Shown piece after piece: positions 41,722 to 52,500 of a DNA stretch of 64,000 nucleotides. This stretch comes from Paenibacillus ihumii. Its GTDB lineage: Bacteria > Bacillota > Bacilli > Paenibacillales > Paenibacillaceae. The notes below the pieces were generated by a model, which saw nothing but the letters and a program-made list of their open reading frames with translations, made no database searches and was not told where the DNA came from. The stretch's first letter is position 1. Each line of letters starts with the position of its first letter. The translations under genes were made by a program, and so were the position numbers. The stretch spans positions 3,809,674 through 3,873,673 of the forward strand of contig NZ_LN884299.1 of the NCBI RefSeq assembly GCF_001403875.1. Direction: 5' to 3'.

Positions 41722-42582
41722 CTACTCACTGCGAACTACGCGAAAACCTTGATCAGGACCAAGGCCATTGGCGTCGAACTTGCCCCGAAAAGAAATCTCG
41801 TTATTACTAACGTCGCCGATCCAGCCGCCGCCCTTCACAACCCGGAGAGAACCGCTGCGGCTATCCAAGTCTTCACCATACCAGTTCCAGCACCATTCTC
41901 TTACATTGCCCGACATATCGTAGAGTCCTAACTCGTTGGGCTCCTTGGCGCCGATCGATTTTGTTTTATTATTGTTGCTTTCGATCTTAGGCCAGTGCCA
42001 ATCCCCGGATAAGTATTCATCCCCTGCGTTTTTCCAATACCATGCTACATCATCTGCATTATTGCTGCCGCTATAGGTGAAGCTCTTGCTCATCTGACCT
42101 CCACTCGCAGCATATTCCCACTCAGCTTCGGTCGGCAATCGGTAACCGTTAGCCCCTTCATTGATCGTTACAATCCATTTTATATTATCGTATTCGCTCT
42201 TATTATCTGGATCTTGTTTATTCTTATTTATATTGTAATAAGGTTCTAAGCCCTCTTGTATACTCCGTTTATTACAGTACTCAACCGCGTCATACCAGCT
42301 TACCATTTCCACCGGCAATTGGTCGCCAATGAATTCCGAAGGATTGCTTCCCATGACCTCTGCCCACTCTTTTTGCGTTACCTCATATTTACCCATATAA
42401 AAATTAGATATGGTTATGTTTTTTCCATAGTAATTGGATTTTGTATTCTTAAAAGCTCCGCCTTTAATAAATACCATATGATCTATCTCTTTAGGCGCTG
42501 CATTCTTTTCAGGCTTTGCTTGCGAACATGCGCTGATCACAAACATCATTACTATTAAAAGGAATATTAGTCGTTTTCTCAT
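41722..42582 (-). CDS. SUMF1/formylglycine-enzyme-fold lipoprotein
   Basis: 286 residues from the ATG at 42582 (MRKRLIFLL) behind AAAGGAG. A lipoprotein signal (IFLLIVMMFVISAC, lipobox ISAC) anchors it on the outside of the membrane. The rest is an FGE-sulfatase (SUMF1) fold: GGAFKN, FYMGKYEVTQKEWAEVMGSN, LPVEMVSWYDAVEYCNKRS, YRLPTEAEWEYAASGG, GLYDMSGNVREWCWNWYG and FRVVRSE. True formylglycine-generating enzymes need two cysteines near the C-terminus or copper-site residues; here only the W-C-W of REWCWNW is seen, so it is more likely a ligand-binding or structural member than a sulfatase activator. No sulfatase gene is present in the window. Confidence 0.85.
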   Translation of the reverse strand: MRKRLIFLLIVMMFVISACSQAKPEKNAAPKEIDHMVFIKGGAFKNTKSNYYGKNITISNFYMGKYEVTQKEWAEVMGSNPSEFIGDQLPVEMVSWYDAVEYCNKRSIQEGLEPYYNINKNKQDPDNKSEYDNIKWIVTINEGANGYRLPTEAEWEYAASGGQMSKSFTYSGSNNADDVAWYWKNAGDEYLSGDWHWPKIESNNNKTKSIGAKEPNELGLYDMSGNVREWCWNWYGEDLDSRSGSLRVVKGGGWIGDVSNNEISFRGKFDANGLGPDQGFRVVRSE

Positions 42583-42617
42583 GGATATATCTCCTTTAAA
42601 GTACATGAAATATATAA

Positions 42618-42644
42618 GGCCGCCGGCCGTTAGACCGGCAGACC
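42618..42644 (-). terminator. Terminator of xynA
   Basis: GG(T)C(T)GCCGG / CCGGC(G)GCC arms around TCTAACG, followed on the minus strand by TTATATATTTC. It lies between the xynA stop and the SUMF1-like gene start. Confidence 0.7.
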
Positions 42645-42688
42645 TTAACCATATCTCAATGAGAAGAGGATGTCCTGCAATTAATCCG

Positions 42689-43324
42689 TTACCACACCGT
42701 TACGTTAGAGCGCCCGCTGCTTTGATAGCCTTCTGTCGCTAACACCTGGTAAGACCAGTTGCTCCCCAGATGCATTCCGAAATTTCTCCAGGCATTCACG
42801 TGGTTGCTGAAAGTAATGGAAACGTTATTCCCGGTCGGTCTCTTCGACTGGCGGACACTCCAGTATTGTTGGAAAGTCTGTGTACCGTCAATGGAAGGTG
42901 CATTGTATCGCATAGTCGTATATACGTCGTAGGTGCCCCCATCGCTGGTCACCGTGCCTTTATACGTTCCCGTAGGCCGATAGGTCCCCCAGCTATCCAC
43001 TACGTAATACTCGATGAGCGCATTTCTCGTCCATCCGTAGAGCGTTAAGTACCCGTTGCCCGACGGCTCCCAGATGCCCGCGTTATAGTTGATTACCCTA
43101 TTCGGTGACCCTGTATTCCAGCCCTTGCCGACAACAAAATTCCCCGTATTATACCATGTGACACTATAATTTCCGCCAGAACCATTGACCGCATTTACCG
43201 TTCCGCCGCCATCGGTCCAATTTTGCCAATAGTCTGTTGCTGCACTTGAGATAGCTGCAAACATGCTAAAACTCATGGAAGCTACAAGAACTGCCGTTAA
43301 AATCTTCTTTTTGAACTTAAACAT
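42689..43324 (-). CDS. xynA: GH11 endo-1,4-beta-xylanase, secreted
   Basis: Cleaves internal beta-1,4 bonds of xylan outside the cell. The 211-residue precursor is almost the length of B. subtilis XynA (213). The signal peptide MFKFKKKILTAVLVASMSFS continues to a cut after SSA or SAA at ~28-29, and the mature enzyme starts TDYWQNWTDGGG. Catalytic glutamates: nucleophile E105 in NALIEYYVVDSWG and acid/base E198 in VLATEGYQSSG. The thumb loop PSIDGT is present. No carbohydrate-binding module. The start follows GGGAGGTAGAAT. The upstream 5' region has a TATAAT at about 43464 (minus strand). The only xylanase in this window. Confidence 0.97.
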   Translation of the reverse strand: MFKFKKKILTAVLVASMSFSMFAAISSAATDYWQNWTDGGGTVNAVNGSGGNYSVTWYNTGNFVVGKGWNTGSPNRVINYNAGIWEPSGNGYLTLYGWTRNALIEYYVVDSWGTYRPTGTYKGTVTSDGGTYDVYTTMRYNAPSIDGTQTFQQYWSVRQSKRPTGNNVSITFSNHVNAWRNFGMHLGSNWSYQVLATEGYQSSGRSNVTVW

Positions 43325-43742
43325 ATTCTACCTCCCAAAATATTGTGATTTGTCCCTACTTCCCTGCATGCTACACCCTGTTGGCTGGTCCTCTGTACAA
43401 TACAAAACTGACTTTGTCGTATTTCCTGTTTTTTTACTACCACCTCCTGACTTGGTAAATTATAGAATGTAATCGTATACATAACTATTGCTAAATTAAA
43501 GGATTAATCCTAGTTTTTTTATATATTTTAAATTGCGCCAAAAGCCGCCCCATTAAGGGACGGCTATGCCAGGGAAACCACTGATGCCACACGTTTCACA
43601 TGATGATAGAGTATTGGGACTGATAAGCTTGCCTGCCTGGATACAGCTGCAATGGTGGCGAACTTGGCTATTGTTGTATTAGCGATTGAATTTATATTCA
43701 TTTAATTGTATTATTATTCATAAATAATTTGGAGGTTACAAG
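43325..43742. other. Intergenic region between xynA and the split GNAT gene
   Basis: 418 bp. It holds the xynA promoter and a leader of about 130 bp with an AGGAGGTGG stretch that is not followed by a plausible start, and an orphan hairpin GCCGTCCC / GGGGCGGC at 43541-43564 followed by TTTTGG on the minus strand. No gene seen. Confidence 0.55.
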
Positions 43743-44481
43743 ATGGATAACAAACTCATTGAAGAATTATCCTTGAACCACTGGCAGCCATTATCAACTC
43801 TCCTCTACGATGGATGGGTGCTGCGCTTCGCAAATGGATACACCAAGCGGGCAAACTCCATAAACCCCATTCATTACTCAACCGGTGATCTAAATATTAA
43901 AATTAAAGAATGTGAAAAAATCTATTCTTCGAATCATTTGCTAACAACCTATAAAATTACTCCTTTTACCTCCCCTGCAAATCTGGACGACATATTAGAA
44001 GGAATGGGCTACTCCTTAGTAGATACTACAAGCGTCCAAACCTTGGCTTTAAACAACATCAACGAGCCCCTGCTAACCTCAAATAAGTGAAACTCTTACT
44101 ACAGAATGGTTAGTAAATTTCTGCAGGCTTAATAACGTAAACGGCGAATACAAAACCGTAATGGAACGCATGTTGAACAATATTAGAACTACCAAAGGAT
44201 TTATATCGCTTTATTATGAGGAACAAGTTATCGCTTGCGGCCTTGGAGTGATTGAAAGAGAATACATCGGATTATATGATATCGTTACGGATCCAGATTA
44301 TAGAAATCGAGGCTTTGGAGAACAGATGATATTAAATCTATTGAAGTGGGGAAAAGAAAATGGTGCAAAATACAGTTATTTAGCGGTTGTATTGAATAAT
44401 GAGCCTGCATTAAGGCTTTACTCAAGAATCGGCTACTCAGAAATCTATAAGTACTGGTATAGAGTAAAGGACAACCTTTAA
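43743..44481 (+). pseudogene. GNAT family N-acetyltransferase split by a frameshift
   Basis: Two frames form one gene. The first (43743-44090) gives MDNKLIEELSLNHWQPLSTL then LYDGWVLRFANGYTKRANSI, an N-terminal domain typical of two-domain GNATs, and stops after LTSNK. The second frame is open from about 44092 (ETLTTEWLVNFCRLNNVNGE) through 44481, with the acetyl-CoA core: GLGVIEREYIGLYDIVTDPD, YRNRGFGEQMILNLLKWG and AVVLNNEPALRLYSRIGY. One indel near 44085 separates them. Restored length about 245 residues. The start has GGAGG upstream. Inactive as read, unless the indel is a sequencing error. Confidence 0.85.
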
Positions 44482-44590
44482 ATAAGAAGGGTTTGCCGCC
44501 TTTAAATCTTTGAGCTTGAAGGCATTCTAAAAGATCATATAGGAACATTTTCCTGGTTATGGTAGACTACATATGAAACACCTAATAATA

Positions 44591-44635
44591 AGCCACTTGG
44601 GCGTTCCAAGTCCTCTTTAAGTTCATTAAGTGGCT
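44591..44635. other. Stem-loop upstream of a small membrane peptide
   Basis: AGCCACTT / AAGTGGCT arms, with an internal CTTGGGCGTTCCAAG hairpin, about 90 bp before the 27-residue ORF. It may be a terminator of the region upstream or a leader structure. Confidence 0.4.
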
Positions 44636-44724
44636 ACAAGATGGGGAATAGTGAGCAGTTATTAAAAGCTTAACAAAAATGGCGCTTGACATAACTAGAA
44701 CAGGGGCAAAGGGGGGGATAAATC

Positions 44725-44808
44725 ATGAACCTAGCAACATGGATAATAAGTCTGGCTGCATTGGCTTTATCAATCACAGCATTGGTTCGAACGATTAAAA
44801 GTAATTAA
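44725..44808 (+). CDS. 27-residue single-helix membrane peptide
   Basis: MNLATWIISLAALALSITAL followed by VRTIKSN: one hydrophobic helix with a basic C-terminus. The ATG is preceded by AGGGGGGA at ideal spacing and the ORF is followed by a strong terminator at 44850-44884, so it looks like a complete small transcript. The size and pattern resemble small membrane toxins of type I systems and small membrane regulators; no antisense RNA can be identified by eye. Function unknown. Confidence 0.55.
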   Translation: MNLATWIISLAALALSITALVRTIKSN

Positions 44809-44849
44809 AGATCACTGAAACTCTGAGCGTTTTACATATTTCTGATACT

Positions 44850-44884
44850 TAAAATGGGGATGCGATTGTTTGCGTCCCCATTTT
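44850..44884 (+). terminator. Terminator after the 27-residue ORF
   Basis: AAAATGGGGATGCG and TGCGTCCCCATTTT pair around ATTGTT. A-run before and T-run after, so it can act on both strands. Confidence 0.85.
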
Positions 44885-44954
44885 ATCGCCCATTATTCTA
44901 GAAACCTACGCTAACCCCTCGTACATCAAGGAGCAAACGACAGCCCCGCAGGAT

Positions 44955-45533
44955 TTAGACCTTTAATGAGCCGCGGAACCCTCTTGCACCATAATAGGAC
45001 TCTGCTCCATTATGGTACACGAAGACCGTATCGTATCGGCGATCGCAAAAGAGGGCCCCGCCCAGTTTTCTAATCTTATCAGGTGTCTTCACCCAGCTCG
45101 AAGTTTTCAAATCAAAGCTGCCAAGTTTCTGCAGTTCCCGGTATTGTTCTTCAGTTAGAAGCTCGATGCCCATGTCAACTGCCATACCGATTGCGCTATT
45201 TTCAGGCTTATGCTGCTTCCTGGACTCTAACGCTTCGCGGTCATAACAAACACTTCTTCGGCCTTTAGGACTTTCCGCTGAACAATCGTAAAAAATGTAT
45301 TCGTCCGTCTTGCTGTCATAATCCACAACATCCGGTTCGCCGCCAGTGTTCTCCATTTCGCGGAGCGACCACAATTTTTCAGCATGAGCTTCGAGCTTAG
45401 CTTGAACGTTGGCCCATTCAAGACCTTGATGGCGGTTCATGTTTTTCTCAAAACGTGATTTTAATATTTCTAGCAGTTCTTCACGTTGTTCCGGCGATAA
45501 CTCCTTGTTAAGGCTGCCTTTGCTTGTTGTCAT
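44955..45533 (-). CDS. DUF4256 family protein
   Basis: 192 residues from the ATG at 45533 (MTTSKGSLNK), which has AAGGGAG at better spacing than the ATG two codons upstream. The whole protein matches the DUF4256 pattern: SRFEKNMNRHQGLEWANVQA, GGEPDVVDYDSKTDEYIFYD, CSAESPKGRRSVCYDREALE, GIELLTEEQYRELQKLGSFD and ALFCDRRYDTVFVYHNGAES. Soluble; no signal peptide. Function unknown for the family. Monocistronic. Confidence 0.9.
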   Translation of the reverse strand: MTTSKGSLNKELSPEQREELLEILKSRFEKNMNRHQGLEWANVQAKLEAHAEKLWSLREMENTGGEPDVVDYDSKTDEYIFYDCSAESPKGRRSVCYDREALESRKQHKPENSAIGMAVDMGIELLTEEQYRELQKLGSFDLKTSSWVKTPDKIRKLGGALFCDRRYDTVFVYHNGAESYYGARGFRGSLKV

Positions 45534-45723
45534 GTTCATTCTCCCTTCATTTGTACTATTACCCTAGTGAATTTTTTTCATGGTTCGTTATGTCGGCTTG
45601 TCCTCTTTTTCTTATATAACATCTATTTTCATATCAAGTATATCAGTATTCCACCTATCTGTTAAAAATTTTTTATCAACTCTCTTGCTAGTCTCTTCCC
45701 AAATTAGTCAGGTTAAACGTATT

Positions 45724-45757
45724 CAAAAAAAATCACGCCCTCCAGGGAGAACGTGAT
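45724..45757 (-). terminator. Terminator of the sortase gene
   Basis: ATCACG-TTCTCCCTGGAGGG-CGTGAT on the minus strand, followed by eight T. It lies ~30 bp past the sortase stop. Confidence 0.9.
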
Positions 45758-45789
45758 ATAAATCAGCTTGACTTCGTATTTCCACATCG

Positions 45790-46557
45790 TCAATTACGCT
45801 TTCGGGCGACCACTGCTAACCGGCCTTCTTCGGTAGAGTATTCACACGTAGACAGAACAATAAGCTTGTCGCCATATTGGGCTGTCACACCCGTATCGTA
45901 AAGAGCGAGTTTTTTGATGTTCTGAATATAGGAGTCAAACTCGGCGGATGTTCCTACATTCTCAATCTGGTAGTATTTAAAAACGTCGTCCGTTTTAAGA
46001 TAAACCTTTGAGAGAATAACGGCAACAATTTCATATTCTTCGTTCTCATAAAGCGAACTGAACCGGATCGTAGCATGATCCTTATAATAGCTTTCTTTCT
46101 TGTACTTCATCAGATCTGCAAACATCACGCCGTTTTTCATGTGATGTCCATGAATCAGCAAAATGTCTGAGCCGTCGATCCGACTGTGTTCATCTAAAAA
46201 AGGGAGTCCGTTTTTATTTTTCTTTTTATCAAAATCATGATTGAGATAGTATTCCGCATCCTGTTGGTTCTGCATAATCGGGTAATCAATTCGGGTGCCG
46301 TCAATTTTCAGCCAACCTACGATGTCCGGGTTTCTCTTGTAAAGCTCTTGAAATTCAGGGAGCATAACCGGCTCATTCGCCTTCATGATCAAAGGTGAGG
46401 GTGTTGCAGCACCCTCGCCTTGTTCCCGGATTTCTATCAATTCTTTCATTTGCCGACGTTCCTCATAATCTCCAAGAAGAATTCTCGCCACATTGAAGAG
46501 AGAAAAAACCAGCAGAATGGTGAAAAAGGCGATAAGAACTTTTTTGAAATTGCTCAT
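45790..46557 (-). CDS. Class B sortase
   Basis: A membrane-bound transpeptidase, 255 residues from the ATG at 46557 (MSNFKKVLIA) behind GGAAAGGCGG. N-terminal membrane anchor VLIAFFTILLVFSLFNVARI. The sortase catalytic triad is visible: His in LLIHGHHMKNGVMF, Cys in KLIVLSTCEYSTEEGRLAVV and the Arg following in VARKRN. The N-terminal helical region and length are of class B. It starts 22 bp after the giant adhesin gene and is expected to anchor that protein through its VPKTG sorting signal, or to assemble it into pili. Confidence 0.92.
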   Translation of the reverse strand: MSNFKKVLIAFFTILLVFSLFNVARILLGDYEERRQMKELIEIREQGEGAATPSPLIMKANEPVMLPEFQELYKRNPDIVGWLKIDGTRIDYPIMQNQQDAEYYLNHDFDKKKNKNGLPFLDEHSRIDGSDILLIHGHHMKNGVMFADLMKYKKESYYKDHATIRFSSLYENEEYEIVAVILSKVYLKTDDVFKYYQIENVGTSAEFDSYIQNIKKLALYDTGVTAQYGDKLIVLSTCEYSTEEGRLAVVARKRN

Positions 46558-46579
46558 TTTCTTACCGCCTTTCCTGTTA

Positions 46580-49500
46580 CTAAATGTGTTTCTTCTTCCT
46601 GCTGCTAAGCAGACAGAACCCGATTCCAATCAAGGACATTAGAGCCAAAGCCATATAGAAGATTGGCGATAGGCTATGATCTCCTGTTTTTGGAACACTG
46701 TCCAGCTCATTGTTACCGTTGTCGGTTACGTTGTTGCCGTTGTTGGCTACGTTGTTGCCGTTGTTGGCTACGTTGTTGCCGTTGTTGGCTCCATTGTTGC
46801 CGTTGTTGGCTCCGTTGTTGCCGTTGTCGGCTTCACTGTTGCCGTTGTTGGCTCCATTGTTGCCGTTGTCGGCTCCGCTGTTGCCATTATCGGCTCCGCT
46901 GTGGCCGTTGTCGGCTCCGCTGTTGCCGTTGTCGGCTTCGCTGTTGCCGTTGTCGGCTTCGCTCTTACCGTTGTCGGTTTCGCTCTTACCGTTATCGGTT
47001 CCGCTCTTACCGTTATCGGTTCCGCTGTTGCCGTTGCCGGAGCTGCCGCCAGAGCTGCCGCCGGAGCCCCCGGAGCCGCCACCGGAACGGATCGGCTTCA
47101 TCGGCACATCGTATTTTACAATGTCAAAATCGACAGAGATCGTATCGCTCGTGTGCGTCTCGTATCCATCCTTCGTTACGATCAGATAGTAATCCGCTTC
47201 AGGAAACACCATGTACGCATAGAAGCCATTTGCGTCGCTATCCTGCTCCGGGCTGTCGTTGTTGTTCGGCATAAAGCCCGGAATCGGAGGAAGCGTTACT
47301 TTCGTATTCGGAATGCGCCCGTTATCTATATTCCGCTGCGTATCCGCATAATACAGTGTAACTGTGGCTCCGTCAATTTTCTTGCCAGTAATGGCATCTC
47401 CTGTCGTCTCATCATAAACCGTACCGTAAGGGTCGACCAATTCCTCGGAAATATTCAGCTCTCCGTTTGCTTTCACGTTCAGCTGCGTCACTTTGAAGAG
47501 CAGTTCCTCGCCGGTCTCAGCTTTATAGCGAACTTCCATGGTGTATTTCTGCTCGCTCAGATCTTCCACTGAGAAGGTGCCGTTCGAAGCCATCAGAAAC
47601 GCCTTGGGCTTCCCGTTCTCCTCAATATACTTGTCGTTCTTGTCCTTCAAATAGATATACATATTGCTGGTGAGCGACTCGTTGAATAGCACTGTTGTTC
47701 CATCCAACTGCTTGAACAGAACGATCCCTACCGCCGTAATGTCCGCCGGAACGGTCTTGTCCGTCACGCTGCTGTCTACATTGGCCTTCTGCGTAAACTC
47801 GACAGGGACATCCTTCCCGCCTACCTGGTACAGCTTCGTATACGTGATCGTATAATCGGTATCCGCTGTGGCTGGGACCGAATATTCACCCTTCTCATCC
47901 GTCCAAATCGTCTGCTGCTCGTTGGTCTTCTTGTTCGTCACGATAATTTTCGCATTCGGAATTTCTTGGCCTGTGTTGTTGTCACGCAGCACGCCTTCCA
48001 AATACGGACGGGTATTGACAAAGTCTGCCTTGGCCAGTTCTTTCTCCGGAATGGCGCCTGCAAGAACGAAGCCTTCAGGATCCGTCACATAGCCGTCTTC
48101 CGTATAATCATCCTGGGTCACCGTATACTCGAGATACGTTGGAAGTCCTTGCACAACGAACGTCTGGCCATCTGTAAGCTCGAAGGTCCCTCCGCTCGTG
48201 ATCGTACCCTTGCTGCCGTCCGACTTCTCATAGGAGTAGAATTCGTTCGCTCCCTCGCCTGTGAAGGTAAGCGTGTACTTGAACGGCTTTCTCTTGTCGT
48301 CGTCTTTGCCTTTAACCGTGTTTTTGATGAGCAGGCCGCCCTCCAAGACTCGCACGTTCGTGAATGGGGCCTCTTCATCTTTGCCCTCCATGACTCCGGT
48401 GTGCTTCTCAGGGATGGTGGTATCATATTCGTCGGCTGTGTAATCCTTCTGAGTCACTGTGTATTTCAGATCCTTAGGCAGACCCACAATCTCCAGTGCC
48501 TCTCCATGCTTGAGTGTGAAGGTACCGCCGGACTTGATCTCACCTTTGCCGCCGTCCGACTTCTCGTAAGAGTAGGTTCCATCCTTGCCTGTGCCGTCAA
48601 AGGTCACCGTGTACTCGAACTCCTTCGTCTTGTCGCCGCCGTTGCCCATGACCGTGTTGCTGATCGTCAGCTTGTTGACGGTCCGTTCATTGGTGAAGTC
48701 CGCTTCGCGATCGGTGCGCGCCATGACTCCCTCATCAGACAATTCCACAGGGATGGTCGCGTAGCCGTCGTTCTTGTAACCTTCCTGGATGATCGTATAC
48801 TTCAAATTCTCTGGAAGATCCTTGATTTTAAAGGTCTCATCATGCTTGAGCTCGAAGGTACCGCCGGATTTGATCTTGCCCGTCGTGCCGTCTGAATGCT
48901 CGTAATCGTATTCTTGACCCTTACCTGTACCGTCAAAGGTCACCGTGTACTTAAACGGCTTGTCCGGTTCTGCACCGTCCCCCGTAACGGTATTGCTGAC
49001 GGTCAGATCGCTAACGAATCGCTCGTTGAGAAAATCTGCTTTGTGGTCGCCGTTATTCTCGATTGTGCCAAACAGCTCTCTCGTCTCCGGTGTGGTCGTA
49101 TAACCGTCAACGGTCGTATAATCGGCCTCGGTTACGGTATAGACCAGATCCTTAGGCAATGCCGGGAGCGTCACAGATTCCCCGTGCTTGAGGGTAATCT
49201 TGCCTCCGCTCTTAATCTTGCCGGTGCCGATTGTACCATCCGGCTCCTTGTAGGTATAGGTGTACTCTCCGTCCTGGCCCTCGCCAGTGAAGGTCACGGT
49301 GTATTCGAAATTCTTGTCCGGATCGCTGCCGTTTCCTTTCACCTCATTGCTGATGGTCAGCTTGCCTTGGGCAGGGGTAGGGACAACGAGCGGATCCTCA
49401 CTGGTTACTTTTACGCCGTCTACCCAGATCGGCTTTCCGGGCGTGTTTCCTACATACACCTGATACACATGGGTGATCGGCAGCCAAGTATTTGTGTCAA

Positions 49501-52500
49501 TATAAGTTTCCTTCAGCTCATAATACCCCGGTTCCGGGAATAGCAGATTAAGCTTGCCATCATTCCCGGTTTTTCCTTTGGTGACTTGCGTTCCGCTATC
49601 TTTCTTATACAGCGTAAATTCTACGTCCTTCAATGGATCGCCATCGGGATTTACCTTTTTCAGGGGCAGCAGGGCATTGTAGTCAGATGCTCCGGCTACG
49701 TCTGAACTGTCTAGCGTGCTTTCGCTTCTGGCACTGATAGATTTCAGCTTATCATCGCCAATCAGCCTTACCTCGTTGCCCATTTTGTCTCCGGCTTTCG
49801 CTTTAGATGGGTCAACCTCTGTTTGGTACACAAACTGGTAAAACTTATTAGGGTCGTCCATTTTGAATTTTAGAACTGTGGTGCCTCCCGCGCCTGGCGC
49901 AGCTTCGACCTGAACTTCAGCATTCGGGTCGCTCAAGTCCAGTGCTGCGCCCTCTCGTTCCAGAGCTCCGCTCGCAGTTAGTTTAGCAGGATAAACTGCC
50001 ATACTAGGCGCTGTCAACACAAGCTTCCCATCTACATCATAGCGTAGGTTCATGTTAGCACCTATCGTATCTTGCAAAACCACGCCCTGCTTCATGTTGA
50101 ATGGCGGAGTATAGTTCACCGTCCATTCGAGCACCCCTGGAACTGGCTTCGTTACCGACTTGCCCAGGGTCTGAATAGGTACAATAACTTTGCGCTGTTC
50201 GGTGACGACCTTTTCCACACCGCCCCATGTCATATGCAGGTCGGCTTTGTTATACAGCACCTGCCTGTCTGTACCGTTTGTAGTATATTCCTCTAAATAG
50301 TTCTCCAGAGCCGCATTGGAAGGTCTTGCCTTCACCAGAATGACATAAGGGCCTTCCAGCTCAGAGAAGGTGAAGGTGCCTACGTTGCCGCTATGGGAGA
50401 AACTCACCACATGAGCAGGGTCGTTCGGTTTGATTTCTGACAAGGCGGTATTCCGAGTTGGACTACCATTGCTTGAGCTACCTTTCCAAAGCTCAAATTC
50501 CTTCTCTTCGGAGAAAGGAACGAATTCCCAGCCCTCCGGCAAGGTATCCACCAGCTTCACATTGGTGATAACCCGACTTCCGCCATCCTTCGCCATTTCG
50601 ACCGTGTTGTAGCCCGGCATATTGACGCCTAGGCGGAAGGTCACCGTCTTGGTTGTACGGTCAAAGCCAGCCAAGGTGTATTCGTCGCCGCTTGATGTGC
50701 CATCATAACCGATATAGCGGTGAACGTCGTTCGGGGTATACCATGTGTCTGCCGTCCCGTCCTTTTTAATAGGATAGGATGCCGCAAGCATATCCTTGTT
50801 CAGCATACGCATGTGAAGGTTTGCACTGTTTTGCGCTTCTTTTATGGTTTCGCCATCAAAGAGCAAAGCCCGATTCCAGTGTGTTTTCCCTGCATTAATA
50901 TCCTGCCTGAAGAGGACATCCAGGTTGGTTTCAAGTGCACGGAAACTGAAGGATGTAGCTTTGTCGGTGTTGTATCCGGTCACCTTGATCAAATCCGCCA
51001 CCTCTTCACCGTTCACGGTTAAAGGGATAGCCTTCAATGTCAATCCAGACGCATTGTTTACACCCTTCAAGGTTCCATCCTGATACTTCTTCCAAAGCTG
51101 CGCAGTATTAACTTTTGCTTTGATTTTCGCAATCGTTTCCGCGCTGACCTCACCGGATGCATCCACTGCGTTATCCAGTACGTTCAAATCTCCGCCATGT
51201 ACCAGCACATCGTATACCACCGCATCCGGCAGGGCATACTGTGGCGTTAGATTGATGGTCCAGGTAATGCCGCCTAGGTTATAATCCGCCGTCCCAATAT
51301 AGGCTGATTTTGTAAAAGTGTGCGCCCCGATGGTGACAGTTGCCTCATCAGTCACTGCGTTAGGCCTTGTACCGGTCACTACATCATTGTTCTGTATGCC
51401 ATCTGGTGTATCCAAATTCCAGTTGGCACGTGGGTCGATTCTGAAGTTGGAACCGCTTTGTACTTTAGTCTTAATGATTAGTTCCACTTTACCGTCAATA
51501 TCGCCAAAAGAATACATACTGTTGTCATCTGGTATAATCGTTTTCACATCAGATGCAACGTTATCCACCCATGTCCGCCATGTAGCTGATTCAAATTTCA
51601 GCCCATCAGGTAATACATTTGTGATAGAAAAGTCCTTTAACCCTTTTTTGTTATAGTGGTTGGCAGTAACTGTCCATGTGATGGTTTCATTAGGATGGTC
51701 ATAAGAAGCGCTAGCTTGAATCCAATCAGGCTTGAAGGCGACGCGCCACGTGTTCGAGGAGCGCAACTTTTCATCCGACGCATCCCTCAGCTCCGCGCTA
51801 TTGGTGACGGTCTGCCATCCACTATCACTGCTCTTATACTCATAGTAATACTTCGCCTTGGGAATCCACGTTTTGAAGGTTATGGTCGCCTTGTCGCCGA
51901 AGTCCGGAGGAAAGGTGTAGGCCAGTGTGTTTGTGGTTCCGCTATCCAGCTTTACCGCCTCACCGTTGACCTTGAAGGAATCCTCTACGTAGGTGCCCAC
52001 CTGAGCTGGATCGAGCGCATTATAAAATGTCATCTCATCCAGCGGCTGCGGGATAGTAGGATCCAACATATCCGTGGCAGCGACGTCCACCCGCCACTCG
52101 ATCGCCCCCTCTACAAGAGCCGCCGTAGAGATCCAAGCGTTTTCGGATGCGTTGCTGTTGGACCTCATTGTGATGCTGTACGCCGGCGTAACGTCCGGGT
52201 TCTTTAGCTGGTACGCTCCCCCGAAAATGGAGATGGGCTTTGTATCGCCAAACTTCATTTCCCCTAAATCGGCATTGGCAGTTGTTTCAAAGCTGAAGAC
52301 AATGCTTCGTCCGACGCCGTTGAAAAGGTTGTCATCACCGTTAAACACAATCTTGATGCTATTCGGAGTGAAGTAGGCGGTTCCAAGCTGTTTTATACCT
52401 GAATCAGTCTTTGCATTCAGGGTTTTAGTAGCTGTTGGCAGCACCACTTCCTTGAAGTAGTCTTCTTTTTTCAGCTCAATCCAGTCACCCTTTTGAATGT

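Noticed and set aside
41722..42582. Sulfatase-activating enzyme
   Set aside because: The catalytic cysteine pair is not evident and no sulfatase gene is in the window.
46663..47572. Long plus-strand frames rich in C/R or V/A opposite the adhesin
   Set aside because: They are antisense images of the 21-bp repeat and the adhesin; low-complexity, no RBS, no domain.
47966..49543. Two long plus-strand frames opposite the adhesin repeats
   Set aside because: Antisense to well-supported coding sequence with clear domains; the frames mirror the ~110-residue repeats and have no starts with RBS.
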